NCBI RefSeq assembly: GCF_000614975.1
Contig: NZ_BALM01000010.1
Coordinates: 78,294 to 142,293, forward strand
DNA: 64,000 bases
Source of the DNA: Shewanella marina JCM 15074
GTDB lineage: Bacteria > Pseudomonadota > Gammaproteobacteria > Enterobacterales > Shewanellaceae
Direction: 5' to 3'
Each line of letters starts with the position of its first letter. The stretch's first letter is position 1. The position numbers and the translations under genes are program-made. The notes under the pieces are model-generated. The model was given only the letters and a program-made list of their open reading frames with translations, ran no database searches and was not told the DNA's origin. Below are positions 18,279 to 28,018 of this stretch, in pieces.

Positions 18279-19142
18279 CTATTCTACATTCTGGATCTGT
18301 TCGCGCATTTGCTCGATGATCACTTTTAGTTCAACTGCAGCAGCAGTGACTTCACCGCTGATGCTCTTAGAGGCGAGGGTGTTTGATTCACGGTTGAACT
18401 CTTGCATCATAAAGTCTAGACGACGGCCTTGGCTGCCACCTTTCGCAAGAATACGGCCAGTTTCAACCACGTGTGCTTCAAGACGATCCATCTCTTCTGC
18501 CACATCCATCTTTTGTGCCAGTAATACCATCTCTTGTTCAATACGTGCTGGATCTAATTCGCCTTTGATTTCTGCTAGACGATTAGTCAACTTGTCACGC
18601 TGCCACTGCATCACTGTTGGCATATGCTTGCGTACGATAGCCACTTGCTCCATCACTTGATCTAAGCGTGTGGTTAGCATGGTGTTGATGGCTTCGCCTT
18701 CTCGGCCACGAGCTGCAATAAACTGATCTAATGCTTGGTCGAATGCTGTGAGTAGGTCAGTGCCTACGACATCCATATCTTGCTCTGAGCTCATCATTAC
18801 GCCCGGCCAGCGTAGAATATCAACAAGGTTAACTTCACCTTGTCCAGCTTCTTGCTTTAACCAGTTAGCAGCGTTAACGAGTTGTTTTGCTAGTGCTTGG
18901 TTCATTTGTAGTTCGTTTTGTGTGCTATCTGCTAGCTCAAAACGTAGATTCACTTCAATTTTACCGCGGTTTAGACGCTTGCGTAGGCGATCGCGTAGCA
19001 CTGGCTCTAGGCTACGGAATTGCTCTGGTAGGCGCAGGTAAGTTTCTAAATAACGTTGGTTAACTGAACGAATTTCCCATGAGGCGGTGCCCCAGTCGGC
19101 TTTATGCTCAATACGAGCATAGGCTGTCATGCTTTGAATCAT
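18279..19142 (-). CDS. yicC: YicC/YloC family endoribonuclease
   Basis: A 287-residue member of the YicC family, RNA-cleaving enzymes linked to small RNA turnover. It begins MIQSMTAYARIEHK and has the conserved WEIRSVNQRYLE and RLDFMMQEFNRESNTLASKS segments, the latter near residues 240-258. Length matches E. coli YicC (287). The 3' end is duplicated 5.8 kb downstream, so its last codons may have been supplied by an inserted element; the protein ending is unchanged. It is divergent from rph. Confidence 0.92.
   Translation of the reverse strand: MIQSMTAYARIEHKADWGTASWEIRSVNQRYLETYLRLPEQFRSLEPVLRDRLRKRLNRGKIEVNLRFELADSTQNELQMNQALAKQLVNAANWLKQEAGQGEVNLVDILRWPGVMMSSEQDMDVVGTDLLTAFDQALDQFIAARGREGEAINTMLTTRLDQVMEQVAIVRKHMPTVMQWQRDKLTNRLAEIKGELDPARIEQEMVLLAQKMDVAEEMDRLEAHVVETGRILAKGGSQGRRLDFMMQEFNRESNTLASKSISGEVTAAAVELKVIIEQMREQIQNVE
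18280..18299 (-). repeat. Right copy of the yicC 3' end (putative attachment-site repeat)
   Basis: This is the real end of yicC, encoding QIQNVE and most of the TAG stop. It is repeated at 12414-12433 with two synonymous base differences. The 5.8 kb between the copies holds only accessory genes. Confidence 0.75.
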
Positions 19143-19347
19143 GTGGTTTTCCTAAATATTTATCACATAAGTACGCCGCGATTGTACACCCAAATGGCCT
19201 TTAAGTGCGCGTTTGAAGCTGAATTAGTTCGTTTGTTGTAGTGACTTATTTGGTGAGTAAAGCCAATGTGGTTTAAACGTTTATTTGATGCATCTTCAAT
19301 CTTGTTATGGAGAAATGGCTTCTGAATGAGCCCATAGTTGCTCTCAT

Positions 19348-19477
19348 TCAAGACTTCTGAAGCTGCTCGTTTTGTTGCAGTATGAACTCAAAAGAGAATC
19401 ATAATTTAGATACTATCGAGGCTAGATTTACGTAGGCTCAAGACTTCTGAAGCTGGCATCTTCAGGTGGCTTGGGTA
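19348..19477. mobile_element. MITE-like remnant upstream of rph
   Basis: The end at 19456-19477 (GCATCTTCAGG, then TGGCTTGGGTA) matches the terminal repeat of the mazG MITE at 17 of 22 positions. Just inside it the 18-base sequence TCAAGACTTCTGAAGCTG occurs twice (19348-19365 and 19438-19455). A degenerate opposite end may lie near 19187 (ACCCAAATGG). No coding capacity is seen. The right end abuts a TATAAT at 19478-19483, 45 bases before rph. Confidence 0.5.
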
Positions 19478-19527
19478 TATAATGCTGCCCCATATTTGCT
19501 CGTACCCTTTATTACAGGAATTCACCT

Positions 19528-20241
19528 ATGCGCCCTAGCAATAGAACTCCAGCTCAAAGTCGCCCAGTGACGATTACTCGTAACTTTACTGCTCATGCAG
19601 AAGGTTCTGTTTTAGTTGAATTTGGTGACACAAAAGTCCTTTGTACTGCTTCTTTCGAAGAAGGCGTACCACGTTTCCTTAAAGGACAAGGTAAAGGCTG
19701 GGTAACGGCGGAATATGGTATGTTGCCACGTTCAACTCATACTCGTATGCAACGTGAAGCCGCTAAGGGTAAGCAAGCGGGTCGTACTCAAGAGATCCAA
19801 CGTCTAATTGGTCGTGCATTACGTGCAGCGGTAGACATGAAGCTACTTGGCGAAAACACAATTGTTATCGATTGTGATGTGATTCAAGCTGATGGCGGTA
19901 CTCGTACTGCTGCAATCACTGGTGCTTGTGTGGCATTAGTTGATGCGCTTAACTGGGCACGTGCTAAGGGCATTTTAAAAACTAACCCTCTTAAATTCTT
20001 AATCGCGGCTGTAAGCGTAGGTATTTATAAGGGTGAGCCTATTTGTGATTTAGAGTATATTGAAGACAGCGCTGCTGAAACTGATATGAACGTGGTAATG
20101 ACTGAAACGGGTAAGATCATTGAGATCCAAGGCACCGCTGAAGGTGAGCCGTTTAGCCACGAGGAATTATTAAGCTTATTAGATTTAGCTAAGCATGGCA
20201 TTCGAGAAATCATCGACGTGCAGAAGGCTGCGTTAAACTAA
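19528..20241 (+). CDS. rph: Ribonuclease PH
   Basis: A 237-residue phosphorolytic 3'-5' exoribonuclease that trims tRNA 3' ends. It starts [20 protein letters not shown]. Conserved stretches include [44 protein letters not shown] and [16 protein letters not shown] with its catalytic acidic residues. Unlike the E. coli K-12 gene it is intact. It precedes pyrE, as in many gammaproteobacteria, and has its own terminator, so pyrE may be read by antitermination or its own promoter. Confidence 0.96.
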   Translation: MRPSNRTPAQSRPVTITRNFTAHAEGSVLVEFGDTKVLCTASFEEGVPRFLKGQGKGWVTAEYGMLPRSTHTRMQREAAKGKQAGRTQEIQRLIGRALRAAVDMKLLGENTIVIDCDVIQADGGTRTAAITGACVALVDALNWARAKGILKTNPLKFLIAAVSVGIYKGEPICDLEYIEDSAAETDMNVVMTETGKIIEIQGTAEGEPFSHEELLSLLDLAKHGIREIIDVQKAALN

Positions 20242-20250
20242 TTTGTATTT

Positions 20251-20275
20251 AAGGACCCTACGGGGTCCTTTTTTT
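20251..20275 (+). terminator. Terminator / attenuator between rph and pyrE
   Basis: AAGGACCC and GGGTCCTT form a GC-rich stem followed by seven T. In E. coli the rph-pyrE gap holds the pyrE attenuator; this hairpin is in the same place, so pyrimidine-dependent control is plausible. Confidence 0.85.
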
Positions 20276-20326
20276 AGAGAAAAATAAAACTGCTGTACCT
20301 AAAAAATAATAATTTAAGGAGATGTT

Positions 20327-20968
20327 GTGAAAGCCTATCAACGTGAGTTTATTGAGTTTGCCCTTGAGCGTCAGGTATTACGTTTTGGTGAGTTTACGTT
20401 AAAGTCTGGTCGTACAAGCCCATACTTTTTTAACGCGGGGTTATTCAATACTGGCCGTGATTTAGCGCGTTTAGGCCGTTTTTACGCATCTGCGTTAGTG
20501 GATTCTGGTATCGAATATGATTTAGTGTTTGGTCCAGCTTATAAAGGTATTCCAATTGCGACCACGACTACGGTTGCATTGGCTGAACATCATGATATTG
20601 ATGCGCCTTACTGCTTTAACCGTAAAGAAAAGAAAGATCATGGTGAAGGTGGTAGCTTAGTGGGTAGCGAGCTACAAGGTCGTGTGATGTTAGTTGACGA
20701 TGTGATTACGGCAGGTACCGCTATTCGCGAATCAATGGATATCATCAACGCGCATCAGGCGAGTTTAGCAGGTGTATTAATTGCACTTGATAGACAAGAG
20801 AAGGGCAAAGGCGAATTGTCTGCCATTCAAGAAGTGGAACGTGATTATGGCTGTGGTGTGATTGCAATTATTACACTGACTGACTTAATTGCTTATTTAA
20901 GTGAAAAACCAGGCATGGAAGCTCAATTAGCCGCAGTTAGCGCATATAGAGAGCAGTATGGCATTTAG
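20327..20968 (+). CDS. pyrE: Orotate phosphoribosyltransferase
   Basis: A 213-residue enzyme that joins orotate to PRPP in pyrimidine synthesis. It starts at GTG 20327 with AAGGAG upstream; the protein start [14 protein letters not shown] matches E. coli PyrE. The PRPP-binding loop [13 protein letters not shown] (near residues 120-132) and [10 protein letters not shown] are visible. Length equals E. coli PyrE (213). It lies just after rph and its attenuator-like hairpin. Confidence 0.96.
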   Translation: MKAYQREFIEFALERQVLRFGEFTLKSGRTSPYFFNAGLFNTGRDLARLGRFYASALVDSGIEYDLVFGPAYKGIPIATTTTVALAEHHDIDAPYCFNRKEKKDHGEGGSLVGSELQGRVMLVDDVITAGTAIRESMDIINAHQASLAGVLIALDRQEKGKGELSAIQEVERDYGCGVIAIITLTDLIAYLSEKPGMEAQLAAVSAYREQYGI

Positions 20969-21146
20969 AACCCCAAGACACCGTCGCACACTTGTGCGTA
21001 CTCGCCGCCTTCGTTTTATGGCTTGGCAACATCATCCTTCTGATGCGACTGCTGAGTTATGTGCATTTTCGAGTGAGGTGTCTGAAGTGACAGATAATCA
21101 AATTCAATTTAGTGAGTCGAATTCTCATTCTGGTCAAGCTGAATAG
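20958..21146 (+). CDS. Small basic hypothetical protein overlapping pyrE
   Basis: A 62-residue open frame whose ATG sits 11 bases before the end of pyrE. The N-terminus is very basic ([18 protein letters not shown]); the C-terminal half is acidic and serine-rich. It ends just before a terminator, as a last gene of the pyrE unit would. No family is recognised. Overlap and position support translation, but it could be spurious. Confidence 0.45.
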   Translation: MAFRTPRHRRTLVRTRRLRFMAWQHHPSDATAELCAFSSEVSEVTDNQIQFSESNSHSGQAE

Positions 21147-21161
21147 ATTGATTAACTGTTG

Positions 21162-21192
21162 AAAAAATGCTGCGAATTTCGCAGCATTTTTT
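21162..21192. terminator. Bidirectional terminator between pyrE unit and folE
   Basis: AAAAAATGCTGCGA and TCGCAGCATTTTTT form a perfect 14-bp stem with a 3-base loop and T runs on both strands. It serves the convergent pyrE and folE units. Confidence 0.9.
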
Positions 21193-21200
21193 ATTTGATA

Positions 21201-21851
21201 TCAGCGGATTTGCTGTAAAAACTCGGCGCGAGTTGGTGGGTTTGATTTAAATTTTCCCCCCAGTGCCGTAGTGGTCGTTGAGCTGGTTGAGTCCATCACA
21301 CCGCGAGATTTTACGCAGTAGTGCACTGCATCCATTTTTACTGCAACATCGTCTGTTTCAAGCAGGGTTTGTAGCGCCACTAACACTTGCTGGGTGAGAC
21401 GCTCTTGTACTTGCGGGCGCTGGGCAAAAAAGCGCACGATGCGATTAATTTTAGATAAACCAATAATCTTTGTTTTGGGCAGATAAGCCACGGTCGCGAC
21501 ACCATCAATGGTCACTAAATGGTGTTCACATGTGCTAGTGAGACTGATGTCTTGTACGCGCACCATCTCATCAAATCCCATTTTATTATCGATGACGGTA
21601 ATTTTGGGGAAGTTGGCGTAATCTAAGCCTGAAAAGATTTCATCAACATACATTTTAGCGACACGTCTTGGTGTGTCGGCTAGGCTATCATCAGTGAGGT
21701 CTAACGACATCAGCGTTAGAATTTGCTGCATATGATGTTCAATTTGAGTTTTTCGCTCAGCGCTGCTTAGCGAATTAGCCTGCATTGGGGTTTCTAACCC
21801 TCGCGCTAGTAATGCCGCTTGAACTTTAGTTGCTGCTTCACTTAATGCCAT
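21201..21851 (-). CDS. folE: GTP cyclohydrolase I
   Basis: A 216-residue type I GTP cyclohydrolase that makes dihydroneopterin triphosphate, the first step of folate synthesis. Active-site features include [21 protein letters not shown] with the zinc ligands Cys and His, [23 protein letters not shown], and [18 protein letters not shown] with the second zinc Cys. The length is normal for proteobacterial FolE. Start ATG at 21851. Confidence 0.95.
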   Translation of the reverse strand: MALSEAATKVQAALLARGLETPMQANSLSSAERKTQIEHHMQQILTLMSLDLTDDSLADTPRRVAKMYVDEIFSGLDYANFPKITVIDNKMGFDEMVRVQDISLTSTCEHHLVTIDGVATVAYLPKTKIIGLSKINRIVRFFAQRPQVQERLTQQVLVALQTLLETDDVAVKMDAVHYCVKSRGVMDSTSSTTTTALGGKFKSNPPTRAEFLQQIR

Positions 21852-22014
21852 TTTTCCTCCGCCTGAAGAGTGTTCTCATTCAGAGTCAATTTCGTTGATT
21901 ACCTTAGTTGCCTGTGTCGTGATGACACTAATATGATGGCACACTAATTCTTATTAGGCGAAATTATACCAGTTTGATATGTCCGTTGCGGCTTATTTTT
22001 CGATATCGCTAATC

Positions 22015-22047
22015 GGAAAAGTGGTACTCCTACTTATGGAGTACCAC
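22015..22047 (-). terminator. Terminator of the S9 peptidase gene
   Basis: TGGTACTCC and GGAGTACCA form a 9-bp stem; on the minus strand it is followed by CTTTTC. It lies 10 bases past the peptidase stop. Confidence 0.7.
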
Positions 22048-22056
22048 AGTGGAGGG

Positions 22057-24036
22057 TTATTTTAGATGTTGTTGTAAGAACTGGCCCATTTTAATGAACA
22101 GTTGTTGTTGATGTTTATCGTCATAGAATCCGTGACCTTCGTTATCAATCACTAAGGTTTGGTATGGGTAATCTATCTCATCTAACGCTTCGGTTAATGA
22201 CTCATATTGCTCGATTGGTGCTCGTTCATCTTTACCGCCGTGGACTAGCATGAGTTTGGCTTTGAGCTTATTGACGTTATGTACTGGCGACATGGCTTTT
22301 TGAATATTTTCATCTGTGCCTAGCGCCATTTTTAAATAACTTAAGCCGGATTCTCGGTCTTGTATATCGCCTTCTTCAAACATCATTGGTAAGTCGTATA
22401 TACCTGCAATGCCAATGGCACATTTGAACATATCAGGTTCGACAATAGCGCTTTGTAGTGCGCTGTATCCGCCAAAACTGGCTCCGACGATACATAACTT
22501 ATCTTTATTGGCGATGCCCTCATTAATGACATATCGGGTGCCGTCAATAATATCGTGTTGAATATCTGTGCCCCATTTTTGATAACCTGAGGCTTCAAAG
22601 GCTTGGCCATAACCACCAGTACCGCGAAAGTTCACTTGCAGCACGGCATAACCTTGACTAGCAAGAAATTGGTTTTGCTTATCAAAGCCCCACCAATCAC
22701 GCGATTCATGTCCATGTGGGCCGCCATGTGGGTTAACAATCATGGGCAAGTTTTTAGCTGCAATGCCGTGAGGTAAGGTTAGGTAACCATGAATGGTTTG
22801 GCCATCACGATTAGTGAATTTAATCGGTTTTACTTCAGCCATATCATCAGGATTAAGCCAATCCGCATGGGAAAATAGATAGCTTAATTTGACATTTTTT
22901 CGGTCAAAAAGATAAAAGTCACCAGGGTTGCGGTCGTTAAAGGCGGATAGAATTAACTTATTACCGTCATGGGTTTGGCTAACTATACGTACTTGATGGC
23001 CAGGCAGACTTGCCAGTAATTGTTTTAAACTTTTAGCATCGGCATTTTCTTTATCAACGAAGGTGTAGGTGGGATAGCCATTTTCAAATTCAATGGCATA
23101 GAGTTGTTTATTATTATCCAGCCAAACATTAGTGGTATCGACATGTTCATCTTGGATAATTTTTTTATGTTCACCTGTTTTTAGGTTTAATTTATACAGT
23201 GCTTCAGTGGTGTTATCAGTGAGTGCGAGTGCGTAGACACTTTGATTATCAGCGCTAAATGAAATTGGCTTAAATTGCGCTAATTTTATGTGGTTAAATT
23301 TATCACTGTGGATCCATTTTTTATCTTCGCGAGTATAGAGTTGGTAATCGTTATTTTTATCTCTTCCAACAGCAAAACGAATAGTACCATCGTTGTCAGT
23401 CAAAAACTGTGTGTTTCCAACAGGAGCGCGCATTTGTTTCTTTGAAAAACCTTTATAAACATCAACTTTATAGACATCTTTTGGTAGGTCGTAGTTAAGC
23501 GTCCGACTAAAATCATTGCCCCAAGGAATAGCACTAATGAGCATATATTTTTTATCATTAACTAAAGGGTCGAGCATAAACCCTGATGCTCTAATTGATT
23601 TTTTCTTTTTGATATGACTACCAGTTTGTTGTTCACCCGCTTGGTGACCAAAAACATTAGTGGGCTTACTACCATCGGCATTAACAGCAAACATTTCGCC
23701 ATAATATTGGGGTTGGGTACTCCAGCCTTTTAAATACTCTTTAGTAACAACAAGGCGTTCATTATTAACCCAATGATAATCACCAACTTGTCTATTGCCT
23801 CTAAATTTAACGCCATGAATAATTTTAAGATCTTTGGTCGTTAAGATTGCGAGTACATCTTTTCCTTCAACTTTAGCTTTAAAGGTAATGTATTTACCCG
23901 ACGGTGAGATGCTTGGTGAGAATGATGGCGAGGGTTTACTGAACTTTTGAGCGGCTTGTTCAATGGTATCCGCTGTGGCGGTGGTGGCGAATAAGCTGAG
24001 TCCCAGCAAGCCTATTAGTGTTGTTATTTTAGCCAT
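22057..24036 (-). CDS. S9 family prolyl oligopeptidase-like serine peptidase, secreted
   Basis: A 659-residue exported peptidase. The N-terminus MAKITTLIGLLGLSLFATTATA is a signal peptide with cleavage near residue 22. Residues about 35-390 form a beta-propeller-like region and 400-659 an alpha/beta hydrolase. The catalytic triad reads Ser 520 in GASFGGY, Asp 603 in GGKDERAP and His 635 in NEGHGFYD. HGGPHGHESRDWWG is the oxyanion-side motif. It probably degrades peptides in the periplasm. Monocistronic, with its own terminator. Confidence 0.88.
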   Translation of the reverse strand: MAKITTLIGLLGLSLFATTATADTIEQAAQKFSKPSPSFSPSISPSGKYITFKAKVEGKDVLAILTTKDLKIIHGVKFRGNRQVGDYHWVNNERLVVTKEYLKGWSTQPQYYGEMFAVNADGSKPTNVFGHQAGEQQTGSHIKKKKSIRASGFMLDPLVNDKKYMLISAIPWGNDFSRTLNYDLPKDVYKVDVYKGFSKKQMRAPVGNTQFLTDNDGTIRFAVGRDKNNDYQLYTREDKKWIHSDKFNHIKLAQFKPISFSADNQSVYALALTDNTTEALYKLNLKTGEHKKIIQDEHVDTTNVWLDNNKQLYAIEFENGYPTYTFVDKENADAKSLKQLLASLPGHQVRIVSQTHDGNKLILSAFNDRNPGDFYLFDRKNVKLSYLFSHADWLNPDDMAEVKPIKFTNRDGQTIHGYLTLPHGIAAKNLPMIVNPHGGPHGHESRDWWGFDKQNQFLASQGYAVLQVNFRGTGGYGQAFEASGYQKWGTDIQHDIIDGTRYVINEGIANKDKLCIVGASFGGYSALQSAIVEPDMFKCAIGIAGIYDLPMMFEEGDIQDRESGLSYLKMALGTDENIQKAMSPVHNVNKLKAKLMLVHGGKDERAPIEQYESLTEALDEIDYPYQTLVIDNEGHGFYDDKHQQQLFIKMGQFLQQHLK

Positions 24037-24111
24037 ATATTCCCCAATAAATTAACGGTGTTAAAATTATGTTAATTGGTTTTAGGGGGAGGAATAGTAC
24101 CTAAAATAAAA

Positions 24112-24132
24112 AAGGCCAGTTTAACTGACCTT
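24112..24132 (-). terminator. Terminator downstream of slmA
   Basis: AAGGCCAG and CTGACCTT pair with one G-U; the minus strand continues with a T run. It is 20 bases past the slmA stop. Confidence 0.75.
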
Positions 24133-24151
24133 AATAGTAGAGAAGTATTAG

Positions 24152-24745
24152 TTAACTTTGTAAGAGCTGTTTTTCAATAAATTGCCATTGTAAATCAAAG
24201 TCTTGAGTTGGCTTTATTTTGAACTCCGTTCGTACAAACTGAGCAATTCTACCCTCGGCAATTGATAATAATAGATTGGCTAATATCGCCTCATCTATAG
24301 TAAATGCCTTACCTTCTCGTAGGCTTTTTTCGCGCAAAATTTGCTTAAGGTGAGTTTCAATTTTTGAGAAAACTTGATTAATGCGGCTACGTAAGCGTTC
24401 GTTTTCGCCTAGTAATACATCACCATTAAGTAAACGTGAGATACCCGGGTTACGCTCTGCAAAAACTAACAGTAATTGCAGTAACAGCTGGCAACGACGA
24501 GTGGTATCTTTTTCTTCATCCATAATCAGGTTAATGCGTGAAAGTAATGATTCTTCTATGAACTCAATTAACCCTTCAAACATGCGCGCTTTACTTGGGA
24601 AATGACGGTAAAGTGCGGCTTCTGAAACACCAACTTCATCAGCTAATTTTTTGGTCGTGATCCGTTGACCCGGGTTGGTTTCTAGCATTTGTGCAAGGCA
24701 TTGGAGAATATGTTCACGGCGGTTTATTTTTGGGCTCGCGGCCAT
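24152..24745 (-). CDS. slmA: Nucleoid occlusion factor SlmA (TetR family)
   Basis: A 197-residue DNA-binding protein that blocks FtsZ assembly over the nucleoid. The helix-turn-helix is [24 protein letters not shown], residues about 29-52. The C-terminal part includes the SlmA-typical [20 protein letters not shown] and [17 protein letters not shown]. Length and sequence match E. coli SlmA (198). It lies downstream of dut, as in E. coli, with a 139-base gap. It acts on FtsZ, whose gene is also in this window. Confidence 0.94.
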   Translation of the reverse strand: MAASPKINRREHILQCLAQMLETNPGQRITTKKLADEVGVSEAALYRHFPSKARMFEGLIEFIEESLLSRINLIMDEEKDTTRRCQLLLQLLLVFAERNPGISRLLNGDVLLGENERLRSRINQVFSKIETHLKQILREKSLREGKAFTIDEAILANLLLSIAEGRIAQFVRTEFKIKPTQDFDLQWQFIEKQLLQS

Positions 24746-24884
24746 TGCTGTGTCCTTCGATCTAAAAACGTTATGGATTATTGTTATACACCAATAATTT
24801 TAAGTGTGTAAGCACTTACTTAAATAAATGCCTACACAGATCTCATTAACAAATTGCGACTTATTTTGAGTGACCGATTTTGAG

Positions 24885-25343
24885 TTATTTAGTCCCTGAA
24901 TGACCAAAGCCACCAGTACCACGTTCTGAGTTGTCAAATTCATCCACTAAGGTGAATTGTGCTTGTACTACAGGCACAAACATTAACTGAGCAATACGGT
25001 CGCCAATTTCGATAGTGAATGGCTCACTACCACGGTTCCAACAAGAAACCATCAATGGGCCTTGGTAATCTGAGTCGATAAGGCCGACTAGGTTACCTAA
25101 TACAATACCGTGCTTATGGCCTAGACCTGAACGCGGCAAAATAATGGCTGCGAGGCTAGGATCTGCTACATGTACAGCAATACCCGTTGGGATTAATACT
25201 GTTTGACCCGGCTCAATGGTTAATGTGTTATCTAACATGGCACGTAAGTCCATACCTGCGCTGCCTGGTGTTGCATAATCTGGCAGTGGGAATTGTGAAC
25301 CAATACGTTGGTCTAAAATTTTTAATTCAATAGGTGTTTTCAT
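24885..25343 (-). CDS. dut: dUTP diphosphatase
   Basis: A 152-residue trimeric dUTPase that removes dUTP and supplies dUMP. All five motifs are visible: [32 protein letters not shown], the GDRIAQLMF segment, and the C-terminal [12 protein letters not shown], whose GTGGFG closes the active site. Length equals E. coli Dut (152). Its start overlaps the end of coaBC by 4 bases, so both are one operon. Confidence 0.96.
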   Translation of the reverse strand: MKTPIELKILDQRIGSQFPLPDYATPGSAGMDLRAMLDNTLTIEPGQTVLIPTGIAVHVADPSLAAIILPRSGLGHKHGIVLGNLVGLIDSDYQGPLMVSCWNRGSEPFTIEIGDRIAQLMFVPVVQAQFTLVDEFDNSERGTGGFGHSGTK

Positions 25344-26536
25344 GATGATTTAATTCTGTTGGCGATTAAGGTGAGTAATTGCTGGGCAATGGCTTGTTTA
25401 CTGGCAACTGCAAGCGCTTGTTGGCCATCTTGCCAAAACACAGTGAGAGCATTGCTGTCGGCATTAAAGCCTTGACCTGCAATTGATACATCGTTTGCGG
25501 CGATCATATCAAGATTTTTACGCTTAAGCTTATCCATAGCATAATGAGCGACATCTTGAGTTTCAGCGGCAAAACCTACTGTAAATGGACGCTGTTGCTG
25601 CTGCGCTACTGTGGCTAAGATATCAGGATTACGTTCCATATCAAGCTGCATATGTGCGTTTGATTTTTTTATCTTCTGATCGGCAACTTGTTTGACTTTA
25701 TAATCGGCAACAGCGGCGCAACCAATAAAAATATGCTGCTGCGCAATATCTTGCATCACGCTATGTAGCATCTGTTCGGCAGATTCTACATTGATGCGAG
25801 TTACCCCTGCTGGTGTGGCGAGATTAACTGGACCTGAAACTAAGGTCACCTCTGCGCCCATTGCAGCAGCGGCTTGTGCTAATGCATAGCCCATTTTGCC
25901 TGAGCTGTGATTTGAGATATAGCGAACCGGATCTATGGCTTCACGGGTTGGCCCCGCGGTAATCATGATTTTTTGACCCGCTAATAGTTTTGGAGCAAAA
26001 AATTGTTCTAATCGGGCGCAAATATCAAGCGGCTGTAACATTCGGCCTGGCCCCACTTCACCACAAGCTTGAATACCTGCATCCGGTCCCCAAATGGTAT
26101 AACCGCGGCGGCTTAAATTGGCTAAGTTTTCTTGGGTGGCGATGTTGAGGTACATCTGTTGGTTCATTGCCGGACAAATAACCACTGGTGCATCTGTCGC
26201 AAGGCAAGCCGTGGTAATCAATTCATCTGCCATGCCTGCATTAATACGGGCGATAACGTTCGCAGTTGCGGGGGCAATTACGACTACGTCAGCCCAGCGT
26301 GCAAGTTCAATATGACCCATACCCATTTCTGCTGCAGGATCAAGCAAATCAGTTGATACAGGATGGCCTGATAGCGCTTGTAAGGTAAGAGGCGTAATAA
26401 AAGCGGTCGCCCCTTTGCTCATTACTACACGTACTTCAGCGCCTTGGTCTTGCAGACGACGAATAAGGTCGGCACCTTTGTAGGCGGCAATGCCACCACT
26501 TATGCCTAATAGGACCTTTTTATTTTTTAGGTTCAT
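25340..26536 (-). CDS. coaBC: Bifunctional phosphopantothenoylcysteine decarboxylase / phosphopantothenate-cysteine ligase
   Basis: A 398-residue fusion enzyme catalysing two steps of coenzyme A synthesis. The N-terminal flavoprotein domain (CoaC) has [12 protein letters not shown], the active-site region [18 protein letters not shown], and PAMNQQMY. The C-terminal ligase domain (CoaB) begins near residue 190 with [26 protein letters not shown] and later has AAVADY. ATG at 26536 is preferred over an upstream TTG because the product then starts [15 protein letters not shown]. It overlaps dut by 4 bases. Confidence 0.95.
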   Translation of the reverse strand: MNLKNKKVLLGISGGIAAYKGADLIRRLQDQGAEVRVVMSKGATAFITPLTLQALSGHPVSTDLLDPAAEMGMGHIELARWADVVVIAPATANVIARINAGMADELITTACLATDAPVVICPAMNQQMYLNIATQENLANLSRRGYTIWGPDAGIQACGEVGPGRMLQPLDICARLEQFFAPKLLAGQKIMITAGPTREAIDPVRYISNHSSGKMGYALAQAAAAMGAEVTLVSGPVNLATPAGVTRINVESAEQMLHSVMQDIAQQHIFIGCAAVADYKVKQVADQKIKKSNAHMQLDMERNPDILATVAQQQQRPFTVGFAAETQDVAHYAMDKLKRKNLDMIAANDVSIAGQGFNADSNALTVFWQDGQQALAVASKQAIAQQLLTLIANRIKSS

Positions 26537-26725
26537 TGATTTCAACTACTGGCAAATTAATTGGCGCTAACCTTAGCACAATCATTATTGGCATGGAGTA
26601 GCTCTTTATAAAAAATTCGGCAATATTTTGTGTTTGTGAGATTTGATTGTCATTAAATTTCGCGAAGATGCCGTTTGTGGATTAGATTTAATGGTAATTG
26701 TTAACTTGATCACACTTTTGCGCAT

Positions 26726-27403
26726 ATGAGTATAAAAAATTGGCCAGAGGGAGAAGGGCCACAAGAAAAATTATTAAATTTGGGGGCTCAGCAACTTTCA
26801 GATGCTGAATTGCTTGCTGTTATTTTGCGCAGTGGCAGTCGAAATTGTGACGTTTTGACACTTTCTAGACTGCTATTAAGTGAATTTGGTGGCTTAAATG
26901 GATTATTATCGGCTCCAAAGCGACTCATTTGTCGACAATTGGGCGTAGGATCGGTAAAGTACGCGCAACTGCAAGCAGCCGGGGAATTAACCCGACGGAT
27001 CAGCGCCGAAAATATGCAGCGAGGCCAAGCATTAATAAATCCAGATTTAACTCGGGACTATTTAATGCGACAATTGGCGAACCGCAGTTATGAAGTGTTT
27101 GCAATCTTGTTGTTGGACAGCCAACACCGAGTGATTCAGTTTGTAGAATTATTTCGCGGAACTATTGATTCAGCCGCCGTTTATCCACGTGAAGTGGTTA
27201 AGCTGGTATTGGACAAAGAAGCTGCGGCAGTTATTGTGTGCCATAATCATCCGTCTGGTGTTGCCGAGCCAAGCGAGGCGGATAGGCGAATAACTGACAG
27301 ATTAAAAATTGCGCTAGCAACCATAGACGTTTCTTTACTGGATCATATGGTTGTAGGGGATTGCGAAATCGTTTCGTTTGCGGAACGTGGGTGGATTAAT
27401 TGA
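26726..27403 (+). CDS. radC: RadC/YicR family JAB-domain protein
   Basis: A 225-residue RadC family protein. The metal-binding JAMM/MPN motif is HNHPSG (residues 173-178), with ADRR downstream. The N-terminal helix-hairpin-helix-like region carries LSDAELLAVILRSG. Although named for DNA repair, the biochemical role of RadC is not settled. It is divergent from coaBC and just upstream of rpmB, as in E. coli. Start ATG at 26726. Confidence 0.92.
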   Translation: MSIKNWPEGEGPQEKLLNLGAQQLSDAELLAVILRSGSRNCDVLTLSRLLLSEFGGLNGLLSAPKRLICRQLGVGSVKYAQLQAAGELTRRISAENMQRGQALINPDLTRDYLMRQLANRSYEVFAILLLDSQHRVIQFVELFRGTIDSAAVYPREVVKLVLDKEAAAVIVCHNHPSGVAEPSEADRRITDRLKIALATIDVSLLDHMVVGDCEIVSFAERGWIN

Positions 27404-27411
27404 ACTAATGC

Positions 27412-27440
27412 TTGATCTTTCCTCTTTAATCCTGTATAAA
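27412..27440 (+). promoter_or_regulatory. Sigma-70-type promoter of rpmB-rpmG
   Basis: TTGATC (27412-27417), a 17-base spacer and TATAAA (27435-27440), about 85 bases before rpmB. The spacing is ideal and both boxes are close to consensus. Confidence 0.7.
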
Positions 27441-27525
27441 ATGCGCCCTATTTGTGCCTCTGGCGACGGCCATTCGAGGCCCATTAATGCTCGAGCGTTA
27501 AAATTGTTTTTTGGAGAAGATTGAC

Positions 27526-27762
27526 ATGTCAAGAGTATGCCAAGTTACTGGCAAGCGACCAATGGTTGGTAACAACCGTTCGCACGCAAAAAACGCAACA
27601 CGTCGTCGTTTTTTACCTAACCTACAAAACCACCGTTTTTGGTTAGAAGACGAGAAGCGTTTTGTACAATTACGTATTTCTACTAAAGGTATGCGTATTA
27701 TCGATAAGAAAGGTATCGAAGTTGTTGTTGCTGAACTTCGTGCCCGTGGCGAGAAGGTATAA
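27526..27762 (+). CDS. rpmB: 50S ribosomal protein L28
   Basis: A 78-residue ribosomal protein starting [20 protein letters not shown] and ending [12 protein letters not shown], the normal length and sequence for L28. The ATG at 27526 has GGAGA upstream; the TTG at 27511 is too early. rpmG follows after 6 bases. Confidence 0.98.
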   Translation: MSRVCQVTGKRPMVGNNRSHAKNATRRRFLPNLQNHRFWLEDEKRFVQLRISTKGMRIIDKKGIEVVVAELRARGEKV

Positions 27763-27768
27763 TAGACC

Positions 27769-27942
27769 ATGGCTAAAGCTAAAGGTAATCGTGAGAAGAT
27801 CAAGTTAGTTTCAAGCGCTAAGACTGGTCACTTCTACACTACTGAAAAGAACAAGCGTAACATGCCTGAAAAGATGGAGATCAAGAAATTTGATCCTGTT
27901 ATTCGTCAGCACGTTATCTACAAAGAAGCTAAAATCAAGTAA
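27769..27942 (+). CDS. rpmG: 50S ribosomal protein L33
   Basis: A 57-residue ribosomal protein: starts [20 protein letters not shown], contains [20 protein letters not shown] and ends YKEAKIK. It is cotranscribed with rpmB, as in most gammaproteobacteria, and followed by a strong terminator. Cysteine zinc ligands found in some L33 forms are absent, as in the E. coli form. Confidence 0.98.
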   Translation: MAKAKGNREKIKLVSSAKTGHFYTTEKNKRNMPEKMEIKKFDPVIRQHVIYKEAKIK

Positions 27943-27958
27943 TTGATCTTAATTTCTG

Positions 27959-27991
27959 TAAAAAGCCTCGACTTGTCGGGGCTTTTTTTTG
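27959..27991 (+). terminator. Terminator of rpmB-rpmG
   Basis: AAGCCTCGA and TCGGGGCTT form a stem (one G-U) followed by eight T. Confidence 0.9.
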
Positions 27992-28018
27992 TCTAAAAAT
28001 TCACAAAAACTATCACAT

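Noticed and set aside
19163..19351. 62-residue minus-strand open frame upstream of yicC
   Set aside because: It lies in the repeat-rich yicC-rph gap and has no family resemblance; the region is better explained as a MITE remnant.
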